From: Amaranthus tricolor
Lineage: Eukaryota > Streptophyta > Magnoliopsida > Caryophyllales > Amaranthaceae
Direction of reading: 5' to 3'
NCBI RefSeq assembly: GCF_026212465.1
Contig: NC_080062.1
Coordinates: 8,536,543 to 8,600,542, forward strand
Length of the DNA stretch: 64,000 nucleotides
The notes beneath the pieces were generated by a model that saw nothing but the letters and a program-made list of their open reading frames with translations, was not told the DNA's origin and did no database searches. Within the stretch, counting starts at the first letter, position 1. Each line of letters opens with the position of its first letter. Positions 63,420 through 64,000 of the stretch are shown here, one piece after another. The position numbers and the translations under genes are program-made.

Positions 63420-64000
63420 GTGTTCACGGATCGTGAAACAACTCGCAGCTCGCGAGGAAGGAAGGAAAAAGTTATTTTATCCGTTTTGTTAGTTATAATG
63501 TAACTTCCAACGGTTAATTATGGTTATATTAACCAGATATATTGGAAGGTTTGGTTCAAAGCCGACATTAGTTCGTGAACCAATCTTGTGTTTCATGGAG
63601 TAACATATTTCTTCATGAAAAGGTGTAAGCTATTCTATAAATATAGAATGCATGTGTGGTTATTTGACACATGAGATGCAATTTCTGATTTCTTTTCTTC
63701 TCGAGCACTTTACATAGAAAACTTGCAATCCTCGATTGTAATTTTTCGTATCTTCTTCCATTTAAGTTTTCCTTACATCGTTCTAGATTCCGTGTGTTAG
63801 GAGTTTAGTGTAATTCTTTGTATCTCAGAACATATTTTCGGTTTATTTCCAAGCATTGTAGTAGGGAGGAAATGATTTTTTAGGAAAGAGCATCTCGCCT
63901 AGAATTAATATCAAGATCAAACAAAACCTTCTTGTTACTTTATTCGGGTTTGAAGATCGGTTTCTCGGAGTTCTCAGTGGTGTACATAAGCATGGTTCTT
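63420..64000 (+). mobile_element. Probable LTR start, running off the window
   Basis: It begins TGTTCACGGATCGTGAAACA. A TATA-like CTATAAATATAG occurs at 63634-63645, followed by a pyrimidine-rich, TGTAATTTT-containing stretch resembling the R/U5 part of a copia-type LTR. No end is seen before the window stops, and no coding frame exists, so the call is tentative. Confidence 0.4.

Overview
The window is nuclear DNA of a flowering plant, most likely a eudicot. Genes are split by GT-AG introns, intergenic DNA is AT-rich, and every known-function gene has its best remembered relatives in plants: a major-latex-protein (MLP) family gene, translation initiation factor eIF3 subunit l, a TOM1-like (TOL) ubiquitin-binding ESCRT adaptor and a TSO1-like CXC (TCX) protein. 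A Caryophyllales origin would fit the general flavour of the sequence, but I cannot prove it from these bases.

Layout. 1-8.03 kb is a small MLP locus: an intact two-exon gene (1760-3828), a broken copy (6982-8024), and a fragment of a third copy with its promoter (about 780-935). A hAT transposon remnant with an 8-bp target duplication (4274-6689) lies between the two larger copies. 8.0-17.5 kb has no intact gene: a dead Mutator-type transposase, more than 600 bp of TA-rich microsatellite, a long LTR-like block (10.44-13.37 kb), a GRF-type zinc-finger fragment and a 637-bp Mutator-type inverted-repeat element full of small palindromes with a perfect 9-bp target duplication. 17.57-22.58 kb (minus strand) is eIF3l in seven exons, complete except for one extra base in exon 2. 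23-30.7 kb is intergenic: a probable solo LTR and a higher-order tandem array (27.24-29.3 kb). 30.74-50.0 kb (plus strand) is the TOL gene in ten exons; introns 1 and 2 are bloated to 6.4 and 7.3 kb by a decayed copia element carrying a nested TRIM, by a 3.9-kb LTR-like insertion with a perfect 5-bp target duplication, and by small inverted-repeat elements. 50-54.7 kb is intergenic with microsatellites and an element inserted in a TA tract. 54.75-62.44 kb (minus strand) is the TCX gene in eight exons, with its promoter to about 63.4 kb, and an LTR-like sequence running off the right end.

The genes do not form a pathway: translation initiation (eIF3l), endosomal sorting of ubiquitinated membrane proteins (TOL), cell-cycle/chromatin repression through a DREAM-like complex (TCX) and a ligand-binding MLP are unrelated neighbours, as is usual in plants. 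I found no evidence of a new biological system. The most useful observations are the eIF3l frameshift (sequence error or real lesion), the well-bounded transposon insertions whose target duplications can be read directly, the three-stage decay series of MLP copies, and an E2F-type site upstream of the TCX gene.
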